Below, one piece after another: positions 25,273 to 33,763 of a stretch of 64,000 bases of DNA (positions are counted from its first letter, which is position 1; the number at the start of each line of letters is the position of its first letter). The stretch comes from DAOTXS01 sp034435055 (lineage in GTDB: Bacteria; Chloroflexota; Anaerolineae; UBA4142): contig DAOTXS010000040.1 in NCBI GenBank assembly GCA_034435055.1, positions 157,908-221,907 on the forward strand, read 5' to 3'. A program made the position numbers and the translations under genes. The notes below the pieces were generated by a model. It saw only the letters and a program-made list of their open reading frames with translations, ran no database searches and had not been told where the DNA came from.

Positions 25273-26385
25273 TTAAACCTCTGCACGCACAAACAACGCC
25301 CACGCCGTGCCAAGACTACCCAGCGCGAGCGCAAGCAACGGAATTGCATGATCAATCAACATTGCCAGAGTCGATCCTTTGAGAAAGACGTAGCGTGTGA
25401 TCGATGTGAAATGCTGGAGCGGTGAAACCGCTGCGGCGGCTTGCATAAAAGGCGGCATGTTGTCCGTTGGCACAAGATAACCAGAAAAAGTAACTTCGAG
25501 CATCGCAAGTAAAAAGACGATGAGGATCGCTTGTTGCTGGCTTGAGGTGATGATCGACAACAATGTACCTACGCCGATTTCGGTTACGATGAATAACATT
25601 CCCAGCAAAACAAATGTAAAAAATTCGCCGCGAAAAGGTATGCTGAACCCCAGCGTCAGCGTCGCCCACAGTAAAAAGAAATTGACGACGCCGACGGCAA
25701 GCGCCATCAAACCTTTTCCCAGCATCAAGTCGAGCCGGCTGATCGGCGTGACGATGAGCTGTTCCATCGTTCCCAGTTCGCGTTCGCGGACAAAGCCGAC
25801 GGCGGCGACGACGAGAACGAGCTGGTACGTGATGAACGGCAGTTGTGCGGTAAGCGTCGACCAACGAATATTCAGCGTGGGGTTGAATTCCAATTCCACT
25901 TTGACATCGATGCCGGCGCGCGTGGTCAACCCTTGCTCGGCAAGAAGTTGTTGCACCACGTCCGCCACCGCGCCCTCGATTGCGCCGAGTACGCTTTGTC
26001 CTACAATCACATTCGTGCCGTCGATAATCGCCGTAACGGTGGCGGGCGAATCGAGGCGCATCGCATTCCGCGAGAAATCGGGCGGGATGATGAGCGCGAC
26101 TTTGGCATCGCCGCGATTGATCGATTCCCGGATTTCGTCGTAGCTACGCGCGCGCGACAACAGACGGAACGATTCCGAATTATCGAGCGTGCGGATCAAG
26201 TCCTGACTCAGTTGGCTTTGGTCTTGATCCCACACCACAAATCGAATACCGCCGATGGTTGTGCCGGTTGCTTCTGCAATCAACAAGAGTTGCGCCACCG
26301 GCACGAGAATCAAAAAGACCAACAACACGCGGTCGCGGAGAAGTTGGAGAAACTCTTTCCAGGTTAGGTTGAGAATGGTTCGCAT
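25273..26385 (-). CDS. ABC-2 family permease (second)
   Basis: Membrane permease of 370 residues, YbhS/YbhR-like. An N-terminal helix (about 17-37) is followed by a large extracytoplasmic domain (about 40-165) and five C-terminal helices, the standard ABC-2 exporter plan. FVRERELGTMEQLIVTPIS near residue 200 is the conserved coupling segment, and GYLVPTDNMPPFMQ lies before the last helix pair. It lies upstream of the DUF2726 gene by 11 bases; the first permease gene lies upstream across a palindromic repeat. The exported substrate is unknown: drugs, lipids or polyketides are typical of the family. Confidence 0.92.
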   Translation of the reverse strand: MRTILNLTWKEFLQLLRDRVLLVFLILVPVAQLLLIAEATGTTIGGIRFVVWDQDQSQLSQDLIRTLDNSESFRLLSRARSYDEIRESINRGDAKVALIIPPDFSRNAMRLDSPATVTAIIDGTNVIVGQSVLGAIEGAVADVVQQLLAEQGLTTRAGIDVKVELEFNPTLNIRWSTLTAQLPFITYQLVLVVAAVGFVRERELGTMEQLIVTPISRLDLMLGKGLMALAVGVVNFFLLWATLTLGFSIPFRGEFFTFVLLGMLFIVTEIGVGTLLSIITSSQQQAILIVFLLAMLEVTFSGYLVPTDNMPPFMQAAAAVSPLQHFTSITRYVFLKGSTLAMLIDHAIPLLALALGSLGTAWALFVRAEV

Positions 26386-26426
26386 ATAACCAATCGATTG
26401 TCACACCTGCACTTGCGTGCGGTAAG

Positions 26427-26506
26427 TGTTACGAGCGAAGCGAAGCAATCTTGCAAAAGTCATTTGAAAGATTGCTTCGGCGTGAAAACCACGCCTCGCA
26501 ATGACA
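26427..26506. repeat. Dispersed palindromic repeat, family 1, copy 4
   Basis: The right arm CTCGCAATGACA (26495-26506) and inner arms GAAGCAATCTTGC / AAAGATTGCTTCGG are intact; the left outer arm is degenerate (TGTTACGAGCGAAG). It separates the two permease genes. Confidence 0.85.
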
Positions 26507-26511
26507 CAATG

Positions 26512-27633
26512 TTAGTCCACTTGTTTTTTAAATACACACAAACTTAATAACGTTGGGACCGCACCGAGCGCAAGCAAGTACAATCCCGGCACGAACAAAT
26601 CCAGCCACCCCATCGCTTTGAGAAAAATGCCGCGCGTCATTTGCACGTACTGAGTTGCCGGCAAAAAGAACGAGGCAACCTGCGCGATGCCGGAGCGTGT
26701 GTCAATCGGCAGGATGATGCCTGCCATAAAGAAACTGGGAATGAAAAAGATCAACAACACCACACGCATCGCCGTGCCTTGACTCGTCAGAAAACTGGCG
26801 ATCAATAATGTTTCGCCGAGCGAAGCAAAAAGATAGAACGTGGTGAACACGACCAAATCGATGGGCGAGCCGCGCAGGGGCACTTGGAACCAGATGAGCG
26901 AAAGCAGAATCGCGATGAATGCGCTGACGAGACCGAACACGATGTACGGCACCAGTTTGCCGACCAAATACTCGACGCCGCGAATGGGCGTGGTGGCAAG
27001 CGTTTCAAAACTGCCCAACTCTCTTTCACGCGTGACGGCAAGCGCAAGCGCCAGTGTGGGCAAAATCAAAACGATGGGTAATAAACCCGGCACCATCGAG
27101 TACTGCGAATTGAGTTCGCGGTTGTACCACGCCTGCGTCTGTACGCCAATCAATGGACCTGCGCTCGCGGTAACGGGCGCAACTTGGCGATTGAAATCCA
27201 TCGCGCGCTGGCGAAAACGCGCGACGGTTTGGCTTGCGGTTACAGAATCGCTCCCATCGGCGACGAGTTGAATCGGCGAGAGTTCGCCGGCGAATAGTTT
27301 GATTTCAAAATCGGGCGGGATGACAATGGCAAGGTGAATGTCGCTGCGCATCAACGCGTCGCGCACATCATCGTAACTGTTTAGTGTTGCCATGCGTTTG
27401 AATTTGCCATCGGATGTGATACTGGCAATGAAGCGACGCGAGGTTGTCGTCTGATCTGCATCCCACACACCCAGCCGCACGTTTTGCACTTCGAAGGCAA
27501 AAAGATAAGCGAAGGTAAACAGCATAATTGCCGGCGAAAGCGTTACCAGAAACAGCGTCCGCTTGTCGCGCCAAATGTGCCGAAATTCTTTTCGCAGGAT
27601 CGCCCAGAGGCGGTGAATCGATAAATGTAACAT
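26512..27633 (-). CDS. ABC-2 family permease (first)
   Basis: Membrane permease of 373 residues paired with the second permease. The start MLHLSIHRLWAILRKEFRHI (ATG 27633) matches the usual short amphipathic N-terminus; a frame extension to 27678 adds a basic stretch without family support. One N-terminal helix, an extracytoplasmic domain (about 45-180) and five to six C-terminal helices. VTRERELGSFETLATTPIRG near 220 is the coupling segment. It is the first exporter gene of the operon after the MFS gene. Confidence 0.9.
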   Translation of the reverse strand: MLHLSIHRLWAILRKEFRHIWRDKRTLFLVTLSPAIMLFTFAYLFAFEVQNVRLGVWDADQTTTSRRFIASITSDGKFKRMATLNSYDDVRDALMRSDIHLAIVIPPDFEIKLFAGELSPIQLVADGSDSVTASQTVARFRQRAMDFNRQVAPVTASAGPLIGVQTQAWYNRELNSQYSMVPGLLPIVLILPTLALALAVTRERELGSFETLATTPIRGVEYLVGKLVPYIVFGLVSAFIAILLSLIWFQVPLRGSPIDLVVFTTFYLFASLGETLLIASFLTSQGTAMRVVLLIFFIPSFFMAGIILPIDTRSGIAQVASFFLPATQYVQMTRGIFLKAMGWLDLFVPGLYLLALGAVPTLLSLCVFKKQVD

Positions 27634-27648
27634 TGCCAGACAGATAGA

Positions 27649-27670
27649 GAGGCGCACTTTTGTGCGCCTC
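27649..27670. other. 9-base hairpin upstream of the first permease gene
   Basis: GAGGCGCAC (27649-27657) and GTGCGCCTC (27662-27670) around a TTTT loop, in the spacer between the MFS gene and the permease start. On the minus strand the loop is AAAA and no T-run follows, so it is not an obvious terminator. Confidence 0.5.
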
Positions 27671-27731
27671 CATCGCAATCCCTATTATATCCGAAAGAAA
27701 TATTCTATCAAGTTTGCGCGAATGCCGCGCT

Positions 27732-29174
27732 CTAACTTGGCTCTCGCACGCGCGTCAGCGCAACAACCGATGCCAAAAACAACACGCCGTACATCGCAAA
27801 GAGCAGAACGTAGCCGATGCCGGGAATTTCCGGGAAGCGTACCGTGAAATAATCGGCAATTGGACCGCCGATGTACGCGCCGACCGCGCCGGCACCCGCG
27901 CCCGCGAGATTTGAAATTCCCAGGTAGCGACCGGCTTCGGCTTGCGGCACGAGTTTTGTGCCGAGCGCCCAGTTCGCGGTGTAGAACATTCCCGCTGCCA
28001 CGCCGATGAACAAGCCGCCGAGGTAAATCGCGTTAATGTCCGGCACGGCAATCGCAATTGCTACGCCGATCGCGCCAACGATGCCGGCAATCGCGACGGT
28101 GCGTTTGTGTCCGATGCGATCCGAAAGCCAGCCGCTCGCAATCGCAAAGATCAAAATCATCACGCCAACGACGAGCAACAATGTCCCCGCCGGTCCCGCC
28201 GCTTTTTCGCGCACGAGTCCCAGCCGACCTTGCAAAAAGTACACGACGAACGTCGAGATATTCACCGCGCCGACGAGAAACGCAAGACGATTGACGACCC
28301 ACCACGTGAACGATGGATTTGTTTTCGCCGCCTCGCCGAGCGAGAGTCGCACGCTGAAATAAACTCCCAACGCAATCGCAATGCCCATTGCAATCACGCC
28401 GACGATGCCGTAAGCAAGCAACGCGGTCGTCACGTCGTTGACACCGGCTAGAAAATTACTAAACGCTTTCGTCCCTTCGCCTAATCCCAGGATGATGACG
28501 GTGAACAACGCGGTCATCAACACGAGGCGCCCAAACGGTTGCCAATCAAATGGCGGCGCGTGTTTCAACGGTTCTTCGCGAATGAGCATCGCGAGCAACA
28601 TCGCGATTACCAACACGACGATTGCAACGATGATGCCGCCGATCATATTGCCGCCTGCGATCATTCTTGCGATGATTTGCGACGCAAGAATCAACGGCAA
28701 CGGTACCTCGAACAGCGCCTTGAAACCGGAGAATCGTCCGCGCTTTTCTTCCGGCACGAGATCGGGAATCACTGCTTGTTGTGCGGCTTGCCCTGCGTTC
28801 GACGAGATTTGCAAGAGCAGTGCCATCCCAAAGAGAAAGTAAAAACCAGTCCAGCCGCTCATCGTCGATGATAAACCAATTGCCGCGATGAACAGTAAAT
28901 TGACGAGTGTGCCGCCAAGAATGTACGGACGCCGCCGACCGAAAGCCAAAGTCGTGCGGTCGGAGATAATACCCCAGAATGCTTGCGCGAGAAGCGCGAC
29001 CATCAGACTCCACAAACGCAACGTGCCAAAGAATGTGCCTTTCGCTTCCTCGCCGAGAAATTGCTGAACGAGGAGCGGAAAAACTAGCGGCGACAATGTT
29101 TGTGAAAGTGTCGAAAGTCCTAAAAAATAAATGTTGAAAGTTACGTAATCGTACCAATGGAAAACTTGCTTCAT
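27732..29174 (-). CDS. MFS transporter
   Basis: Major-facilitator carrier of 480 residues with about 12 helices. The loop 2-3 signature appears as GIISDRTTLAFGRRRPYI (about 65-82), and a second one as GWLSDRIGHKRTVAIAG (about 349-365) in the second half. The N-terminal WYDYVTFNIYFLG and the Gln/Asn-rich region after helix 4 (NAGQAAQQAVIPDLVPEEKR) are common in permeases related to sugar/cation symporters and bacteriochlorophyll-delivery-like carriers. Substrate is unknown. It precedes the ABC-2 exporter genes on the same strand and may be co-transcribed with them. Confidence 0.88.
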   Translation of the reverse strand: MKQVFHWYDYVTFNIYFLGLSTLSQTLSPLVFPLLVQQFLGEEAKGTFFGTLRLWSLMVALLAQAFWGIISDRTTLAFGRRRPYILGGTLVNLLFIAAIGLSSTMSGWTGFYFLFGMALLLQISSNAGQAAQQAVIPDLVPEEKRGRFSGFKALFEVPLPLILASQIIARMIAGGNMIGGIIVAIVVLVIAMLLAMLIREEPLKHAPPFDWQPFGRLVLMTALFTVIILGLGEGTKAFSNFLAGVNDVTTALLAYGIVGVIAMGIAIALGVYFSVRLSLGEAAKTNPSFTWWVVNRLAFLVGAVNISTFVVYFLQGRLGLVREKAAGPAGTLLLVVGVMILIFAIASGWLSDRIGHKRTVAIAGIVGAIGVAIAIAVPDINAIYLGGLFIGVAAGMFYTANWALGTKLVPQAEAGRYLGISNLAGAGAGAVGAYIGGPIADYFTVRFPEIPGIGYVLLFAMYGVLFLASVVALTRVREPS

Positions 29175-29238
29175 TGCAATCTCCTTTTGGAAAATCGGTA
29201 GGTAGAAAGCAAAAGGCAGTAGGCAGTGATTTCTCTGA

Positions 29239-30015
29239 TTACTGCTTACCCCCTTCTGCTTTCTGAATGAATTTCCACGTCATCTCCGCCGCGTATTCCC
29301 ATTCGCAATCGAGAATCACACAATGCGTCGAGTTATCGAACCAATGAATTTCTTTTTGTGTTGAACCAATTTCGTGCATGATAATTTCGCCGCTCTGCAA
29401 ATCGATTGACTTGTCGCGCCGACCTTGCATCGCTACTATCGGCTGATGAATGTGTGGCAAGCGCTGACGAACTTGGTCTTGCAGTTGGCTCATCTGCACG
29501 AGCGCGGGAACCGGATTGACCGTGTAACCGCGCCACCGCGCATCGGCATCGCTCGGTTCGCGTTCTTGCTTTTTGACGTGCGGAATAAATCGATGCAACA
29601 GACGCGCGCGCAACATCGTCGCATCGTGATTGGCAATTCGCAGCGCGGTCGAATAAACGACGACGCCAGCAATTTCCGGATGTTCGCTCGCGAGATAAAG
29701 CGCGAGCAAGCCGCCCATCGACTCGCCGCAGACGAACACGCGCTCACATTGCGCTTTCAATTCTTGGTACGCTCGCTCAACTGCGTTCGTCCAATCGTGC
29801 CAGCGTTGGCGATTCAAATCGTCGGGTGAGGTATTGTGCCCGGGAAGCAAAGGCGCGGAAATAGTATAACCGCGTTGATGCAAATACTCGCCGAGCGGAC
29901 GCACCTCGGCGGTGCTGGCGGTGTAGCCGTGAATGAGGAGCGCGCCGGTTTTTCCGGCGTGCCAGAAAAATGCCTTGCCTTCCAAATGGGGATTACGGAT
30001 ATATTCGGCTGGCAT
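29239..30015 (-). CDS. Alpha/beta hydrolase, Est30/monoacylglycerol-lipase-like carboxylesterase
   Basis: Cytosolic serine hydrolase of 258 residues. The oxyanion-hole motif is LIHGYTAS (about 27-34), the nucleophile elbow is GESMGG (about 97-102), the catalytic Asp lies in QGRRDKSI and the His in DNSTHCVILD. The compact cap and the PLLPGHNTSP loop resemble bacterial Est30 and monoacylglycerol lipases. Start ATG 30015 has GAGGTGATGG directly upstream. A family-2 repeat fragment lies just 5' of the gene. The last residues overlap a spacer with AAAGCAGAAGG-type inverted repeats. Confidence 0.9.
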   Translation of the reverse strand: MPAEYIRNPHLEGKAFFWHAGKTGALLIHGYTASTAEVRPLGEYLHQRGYTISAPLLPGHNTSPDDLNRQRWHDWTNAVERAYQELKAQCERVFVCGESMGGLLALYLASEHPEIAGVVVYSTALRIANHDATMLRARLLHRFIPHVKKQEREPSDADARWRGYTVNPVPALVQMSQLQDQVRQRLPHIHQPIVAMQGRRDKSIDLQSGEIIMHEIGSTQKEIHWFDNSTHCVILDCEWEYAAEMTWKFIQKAEGGKQ

Positions 30016-30025
30016 CCATCACCTC

Positions 30026-30096
30026 GCTTTGATTTTGCAACGCGCTATTTGAAGCTCGCAACCATCCACTTGCAAACTAGCACCGTTAGTTATTAT
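30026..30096. repeat. Dispersed repeat, family 2, truncated copy
   Basis: The stretch from GCTTTGATTTTGCAACGCG through CTAGCACCGTTAGTTATTAT closely matches, in reverse orientation, 38868-38936. Only one of the two terminal inverted repeats is present; the other side runs into the esterase gene start. Confidence 0.8.
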
Positions 30097-30115
30097 ACAT
30101 CCATCTGTCGATATT

Positions 30116-30778
30116 CTATAAACGAGCCACCCCCGCAAATCGTAGATGATTGAACACCCACAACACGATGAACCCGTACGCGCCGACGATGTGCCAAATG
30201 GCGTGGTACGCGATGACCGTGAAATCGACGCGTTGATTCGATTGCGTGGCAAAGCCAAGTCCAATGAGAAAGATGATCGTCAGAAGATAGAGCAGTGGCA
30301 ATGCTCTTGCCGGGATCATCGATTTGCGAATGTAAAACAACGAGACCGCGAGAATCGAATTGGCGATGAGGAGTAATTCGCCCCACGTAAACTCACCGGA
30401 CGCGCCAAAGCGGATTGCCAATCGTCGTTCGGGCCCTGACGCGATCAGCTGAATTAGGAATGCAACGATGATAACGCCGGTGATTACGGTAATGGTGCGC
30501 TGAGTGCGTTGGGTGTAATAATCGCCAAGGACGGCGTATTGCAACGCCCACGCGAGGAACAAATTTGTGCCAATATCTGCAACACGCGCCGGAAATTGTT
30601 CACCGAAACCGTGCATCCAAACGGTTGGCACGCCAGTGATAAAAATGCACAAGTACGCAAAGAGCCAACGGCGTGGTTGCGGCGACACAAGCCAGCACAG
30701 CGTGAGTGGAATAATGCCGGCGAGAATGGTCGCGTAAGCAGAAACTGCGTTGGCGAGATCGGCAGGAGTATTGGGCAT
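30116..30778 (-). CDS. Seven-helix membrane protein, CREST-superfamily-like
   Basis: Membrane protein of 220 residues with seven predicted helices and an outward N-terminus. Possible active-site residues fit the CREST pattern (ceramidases, PAQR receptors, related hydrolases): His in VWMHGFGE (about 56), Asp in VADIGTNLF, and the HxxxH of AYHAIWHIVGAYG near residues 193-197. The alternative is a simple membrane protein of unknown function. It has no clear operon partner; an esterase lies downstream and a glycosyltransferase upstream, both on the same strand. Confidence 0.5.
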   Translation of the reverse strand: MPNTPADLANAVSAYATILAGIIPLTLCWLVSPQPRRWLFAYLCIFITGVPTVWMHGFGEQFPARVADIGTNLFLAWALQYAVLGDYYTQRTQRTITVITGVIIVAFLIQLIASGPERRLAIRFGASGEFTWGELLLIANSILAVSLFYIRKSMIPARALPLLYLLTIIFLIGLGFATQSNQRVDFTVIAYHAIWHIVGAYGFIVLWVFNHLRFAGVARL

Positions 30779-30838
30779 ACTGTCTCCACGTGCAATCGCC
30801 GACGGATAACCGCTGACCGCCGCGAAAAATATCGACGT

Positions 30839-31909
30839 TCATCCGCGTCCGATGATTTGGGTGATGAACTTGGAAACTTGCTCCGCGCTGTTCGTATTCT
30901 TGCGTTTGACACGCGGAAGCGTGAGTAGTTGATTGAGCGTGTGCAACCAATGTCCGTTTTGAAATTCGTTTGCCGGGATTTCGATGCCGTGCATTTCGCG
31001 TCGAATAAAACTTGCCATCGTCGCTGACTCGCGGAATTTTTCGCGTGCGATAAATCCGAATGGAATACCGGCGTGATATGCTTCAGCGACGGTACTGTAG
31101 CCGGCTTTGCCGATGACCACATCGGCGGCATTCATCAGGTCGGGATGATAAAACTCGGAACGATGGGGAAGCAAAATCAGATGGTCTTCAATGTGCGTGC
31201 GGTGAGTTGCACCCGGCACAATGAAATAAACGCCGCGCATCGCTTTCAATCGATCGAGAAAGGTGTGTTGCTCCGGAATTCCGCCCATCGTAATCAACAC
31301 AACTTTTGCGCGTGGCGGAATGTTCAATTGCTTTCTGGTTTCGCTCTTCGATGTGCGCGGCGTCCGGCTGACCGGCGGCGTGGTCAAGTCCGCATGCCAG
31401 CGTTGACAGACCGGCTCGGTTTGGACGTGGTAATCGGCGGCGCGGAAAATGTTGCGCAAGTACGCGATGTGTTTGTCGAATCGTCGCTCAGCATAGCCAG
31501 CGTAAATCCAATCCCACGTAAAATTTTCGATCAAGACGGATGGCACGCCGGCTTGCCGCGCAACGGCAATGCCCAACGGCGCGATATCACAAATGACCAA
31601 ATCGCAATTGGAAATTCGTTTCGCAAGACCGGCAATGAGAGATTGGTCGAACGGCAAGAAACCGTATAATTGTTTGAGTGTCTGCGGCACATTTTCTTTG
31701 AGCGAGGATTCTTGCGCTAGACCGATGTCGGTTAACGTTTCGTGGTACGTGAATTTCGCGTCGAGCGAATCGCAGAAGAACCAACGGGGTACGAGTGTGA
31801 AAATTTCAAAGCGAACGTTGGGGTGTAAACGATAAAGCGCGTTCATCACCGCCGCTGCGCGCGCGGCGTGACCAAATCCATGCGGGGAAATAAAGTAGGC
31901 GATAATCAA
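30839..31909 (-). CDS. MurG/GT28-like glycosyltransferase
   Basis: GT-B fold protein of about 356 residues. TTG 31909 gives MIIAYFISPHGFGHAAR, whose GFGHAAR loop is the N-terminal donor/acceptor motif of MurG-like enzymes. An upstream TTG at 31933 would only translate a repeat (RLCEKTY from GCAAAGACGC-type DNA). The second domain begins near RKQLNIPPRAKVVLITMGGI and carries ADVVIGKAGYSTVAEA (about 270-285), the sugar-nucleotide loop. Substrate cannot be told; surface polysaccharide or lipid glycosylation is likely. Neither candidate start has a good ribosome-binding site. Confidence 0.75.
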   Translation of the reverse strand: MIIAYFISPHGFGHAARAAAVMNALYRLHPNVRFEIFTLVPRWFFCDSLDAKFTYHETLTDIGLAQESSLKENVPQTLKQLYGFLPFDQSLIAGLAKRISNCDLVICDIAPLGIAVARQAGVPSVLIENFTWDWIYAGYAERRFDKHIAYLRNIFRAADYHVQTEPVCQRWHADLTTPPVSRTPRTSKSETRKQLNIPPRAKVVLITMGGIPEQHTFLDRLKAMRGVYFIVPGATHRTHIEDHLILLPHRSEFYHPDLMNAADVVIGKAGYSTVAEAYHAGIPFGFIAREKFRESATMASFIRREMHGIEIPANEFQNGHWLHTLNQLLTLPRVKRKNTNSAEQVSKFITQIIGRG

Positions 31910-31939
31910 GTAGGTTTTCTCGCAAAGACGCAAAGCACG

Positions 31940-32325
31940 CTAAGAATTCAATTCTTCCAGATTGTTGGCAATACGCGTGATTCCGTTCTTGATTAATGCG
32001 TCGCCAAAATTGATTAACAATCCCAAGCGTTTGTCAGTGAGTTTGAGATATGTTAGCAATTGCTTTTTGTGAACCGGGGCTATTTGCTCAACTGATTTCA
32101 ATTCCACAATTACTTTCTCTTCGACAATCAAATCAGCGCGAAAGCCAACATCTAGGTCAACCTGTTCATAGTGGATTGGGATATCTACTTCAGAAGCAAC
32201 CTGCACTTGTTCAATTCATGAGTCAGCAACGCTCGATGTGCCGACTCGAGCATGCCGGGGCCAAAGCGCGTATGTACCTTGAACGCCGAATCGACAATAA
32301 TTTTGGCAATTTCATTTTCAGTCAT
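31940..32325 (-). pseudogene. GxxExxY-family gene broken by a frameshift
   Basis: The N-terminal part reads from ATG 32325 as MTENEIAKIIVDSAFKVH then GPGMLESAHRALLTHELNK, and the C-terminal part from 32206 as QVASEVDIPIHYEQVDLD through IVELKSVEQ to RIANNLEELNS. The two are in different frames, with a small deletion near 32207-32213. Together they match the full length (about 125 residues) of GxxExxY proteins, PD-(D/E)XK-like with the EIKS-like VELKSV motif. The family Tyr is His here. The family is often linked to mobile or repetitive DNA; function is unknown. Confidence 0.8.
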
Positions 32326-32363
32326 GGATTATTATCTTTGCGTCTCTGCGTCTTGGCGAGAGA

Positions 32364-32561
32364 TTATTCGACAATAATATTTTGCACGCGTCCGACCACG
32401 CCGCCTTCCAACATCACTTTGATGCCGTGCGGGTGCGTTGAACTGCTCGTGAGAATGCGGAATACAACACCTTCGGTCAATTTGCCGGTGCGCTGATTTT
32501 GCTTCTCGACAATTTGCACGCGCATTCCGATTTTGATGTCACTCCGTTTGGGAACCGGCAT
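32364..32561 (-). CDS. YwbE-family small protein
   Basis: A 65-residue protein with the full YwbE/DUF2196 pattern: KRSDIKIGMRVQIVEKQNQR, TGKLTEGVV, THPHGIKVMLEGGVVGRV. It is complete in length and its function is unknown. The ATG (32561) directly abuts the stop of the upstream FAD-subunit gene, so it is the third gene of a ferredoxin, FAD-subunit, YwbE run. Confidence 0.88.
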   Translation of the reverse strand: MPVPKRSDIKIGMRVQIVEKQNQRTGKLTEGVVFRILTSSSTHPHGIKVMLEGGVVGRVQNIIVE

Positions 32562-33371
32562 TTATAAATCTCGGATTTCACCTAACGCTTGCGTTACCAA
32601 CTCGCGCACGATTTCGCTCTTGTCCGGGTTCGTTACCACCGCATTCATCGATAATTCTGCCGCTTCGTTGATCGCCGCATCACTGAGCCATTGTCCCACC
32701 AACGATTGTTCCGCTTCGATGGCGTTTACAACGGTTGGCGCAATTCCGCCGAGATTGATCCACGCATTCGAAATCTCGTCGTCCTCAAATTCCAAAACGA
32801 CGGCGCACGTTACTTGGGGTTGGGTTTCATCGCGCGACCAACCGGTGCAAACAAAGGTCCCTTTGTCTTTCGGCGACATTTTCGAAAAACGAACTTCGCT
32901 GATCAGTTCGTCTGGCTCTTGCGCGGTTTGGCGAACGCCTTTGAAAAAATCGTTGAAGGTAACGATGCGCTCGCCGCGCGTGCTCTGCAATTTCACTTCT
33001 GCGCCCATCGCCCACAGCGCGGCGACGGTCAAGTTAGTCGATAATCCGCTGGCGAGGTTGCCGGCAATCGTCCCGCGTTCGCGCGCTTCTGCATCGTTGA
33101 ACAGCGAACAAGCGCGGACGAGTGGTCGCGCCAAGCGATTCAACAAATCGGAGGCGAGGACTTGGGCGTGCGTAACGCGCGCGCCGAGACGGATGTAATC
33201 GCCATCTTCGCGAATGTAATCGAGACCGGGAATCTGACTGATGTCGATCAATGTAGCGGTGGTGTCCGATGGCGTATCGGTGCCGCCGTTGATCACGCGC
33301 GCATCGGCGCGATGTTGTGCCAGGAGTTTGAGTGCATCGTCAAGCGATGCGGGATGTAAAAGGTGTGGCAT
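32562..33371 (-). CDS. Molybdenum-hydroxylase FAD-binding subunit (CoxM/XdhB-like)
   Basis: Flavin subunit of xanthine dehydrogenase/CO dehydrogenase-type enzymes, 269 residues. The ATG at 33371 is preferred because the 50 residues upstream are encoded over the ferredoxin gene and show no match. FAD motifs are VINGGTD (about 27-33) and TIAGNLASG (about 100-108); the C-terminal half (about 165-260) is the CO_deh_flav_C domain with SNAWINLGGIAPT. The first FAD loop (GGTD to LIDISQIPGL) is several residues shorter than usual. No Mo-binding or 2Fe-2S subunit is adjacent, which is unusual. A ferredoxin lies 2 bases upstream. Confidence 0.85.
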   Translation of the reverse strand: MPHLLHPASLDDALKLLAQHRADARVINGGTDTPSDTTATLIDISQIPGLDYIREDGDYIRLGARVTHAQVLASDLLNRLARPLVRACSLFNDAEARERGTIAGNLASGLSTNLTVAALWAMGAEVKLQSTRGERIVTFNDFFKGVRQTAQEPDELISEVRFSKMSPKDKGTFVCTGWSRDETQPQVTCAVVLEFEDDEISNAWINLGGIAPTVVNAIEAEQSLVGQWLSDAAINEAAELSMNAVVTNPDKSEIVRELVTQALGEIRDL

Positions 33372-33373
33372 GT

Positions 33374-33628
33374 TCACGATCCGTTGCGCCGGTTGCGGCG
33401 ATGTTTGTCCCACAACTGAGTCGGCGTCTCGCGATGTTCGGGATCGAGTTGAATTGCGCCGACCGGACAAATCATATGACACCGACGTTTTGCCAAGTCG
33501 ATGCATTCTGTACAACGACAAGGATCAATCGTGTATTGTTCGTTCTCGGTGACGATGACGGCGTCATTGACGCACTTGTTGACGCAGATGCCGCACGCAA
33601 TGCAATCGGCGAGGATGCGATATGCCAT
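33374..33628 (-). CDS. 2[4Fe-4S] ferredoxin, YfhL/Alvin-like
   Basis: Electron carrier of 84 residues. Cluster ligands are CIACGICVNKC (about 9-19) and, in the second half, CRCTEC with an insert and then CHMICP. The long spacing in the second motif is the Allochromatium (Alvin)/YfhL type. The C-terminal tail is basic (HRRNRRNGS). It is followed after 2 bases by the FAD-subunit gene, which suggests it donates to or accepts from that flavoprotein. Confidence 0.92.
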   Translation of the reverse strand: MAYRILADCIACGICVNKCVNDAVIVTENEQYTIDPCRCTECIDLAKRRCHMICPVGAIQLDPEHRETPTQLWDKHRRNRRNGS

Positions 33629-33763
33629 GACTCAAATTTCGCCTTCTACTGAAAGTTAATTCCATTATACCAACGCGAATCGATTTTCGCAATACGTGGA
33701 ATGCCGTTTGATCTTCTCGCCGTTTTTAGCGTGGGATAAAAATTTCTGCGTGGAACTTGTAAC

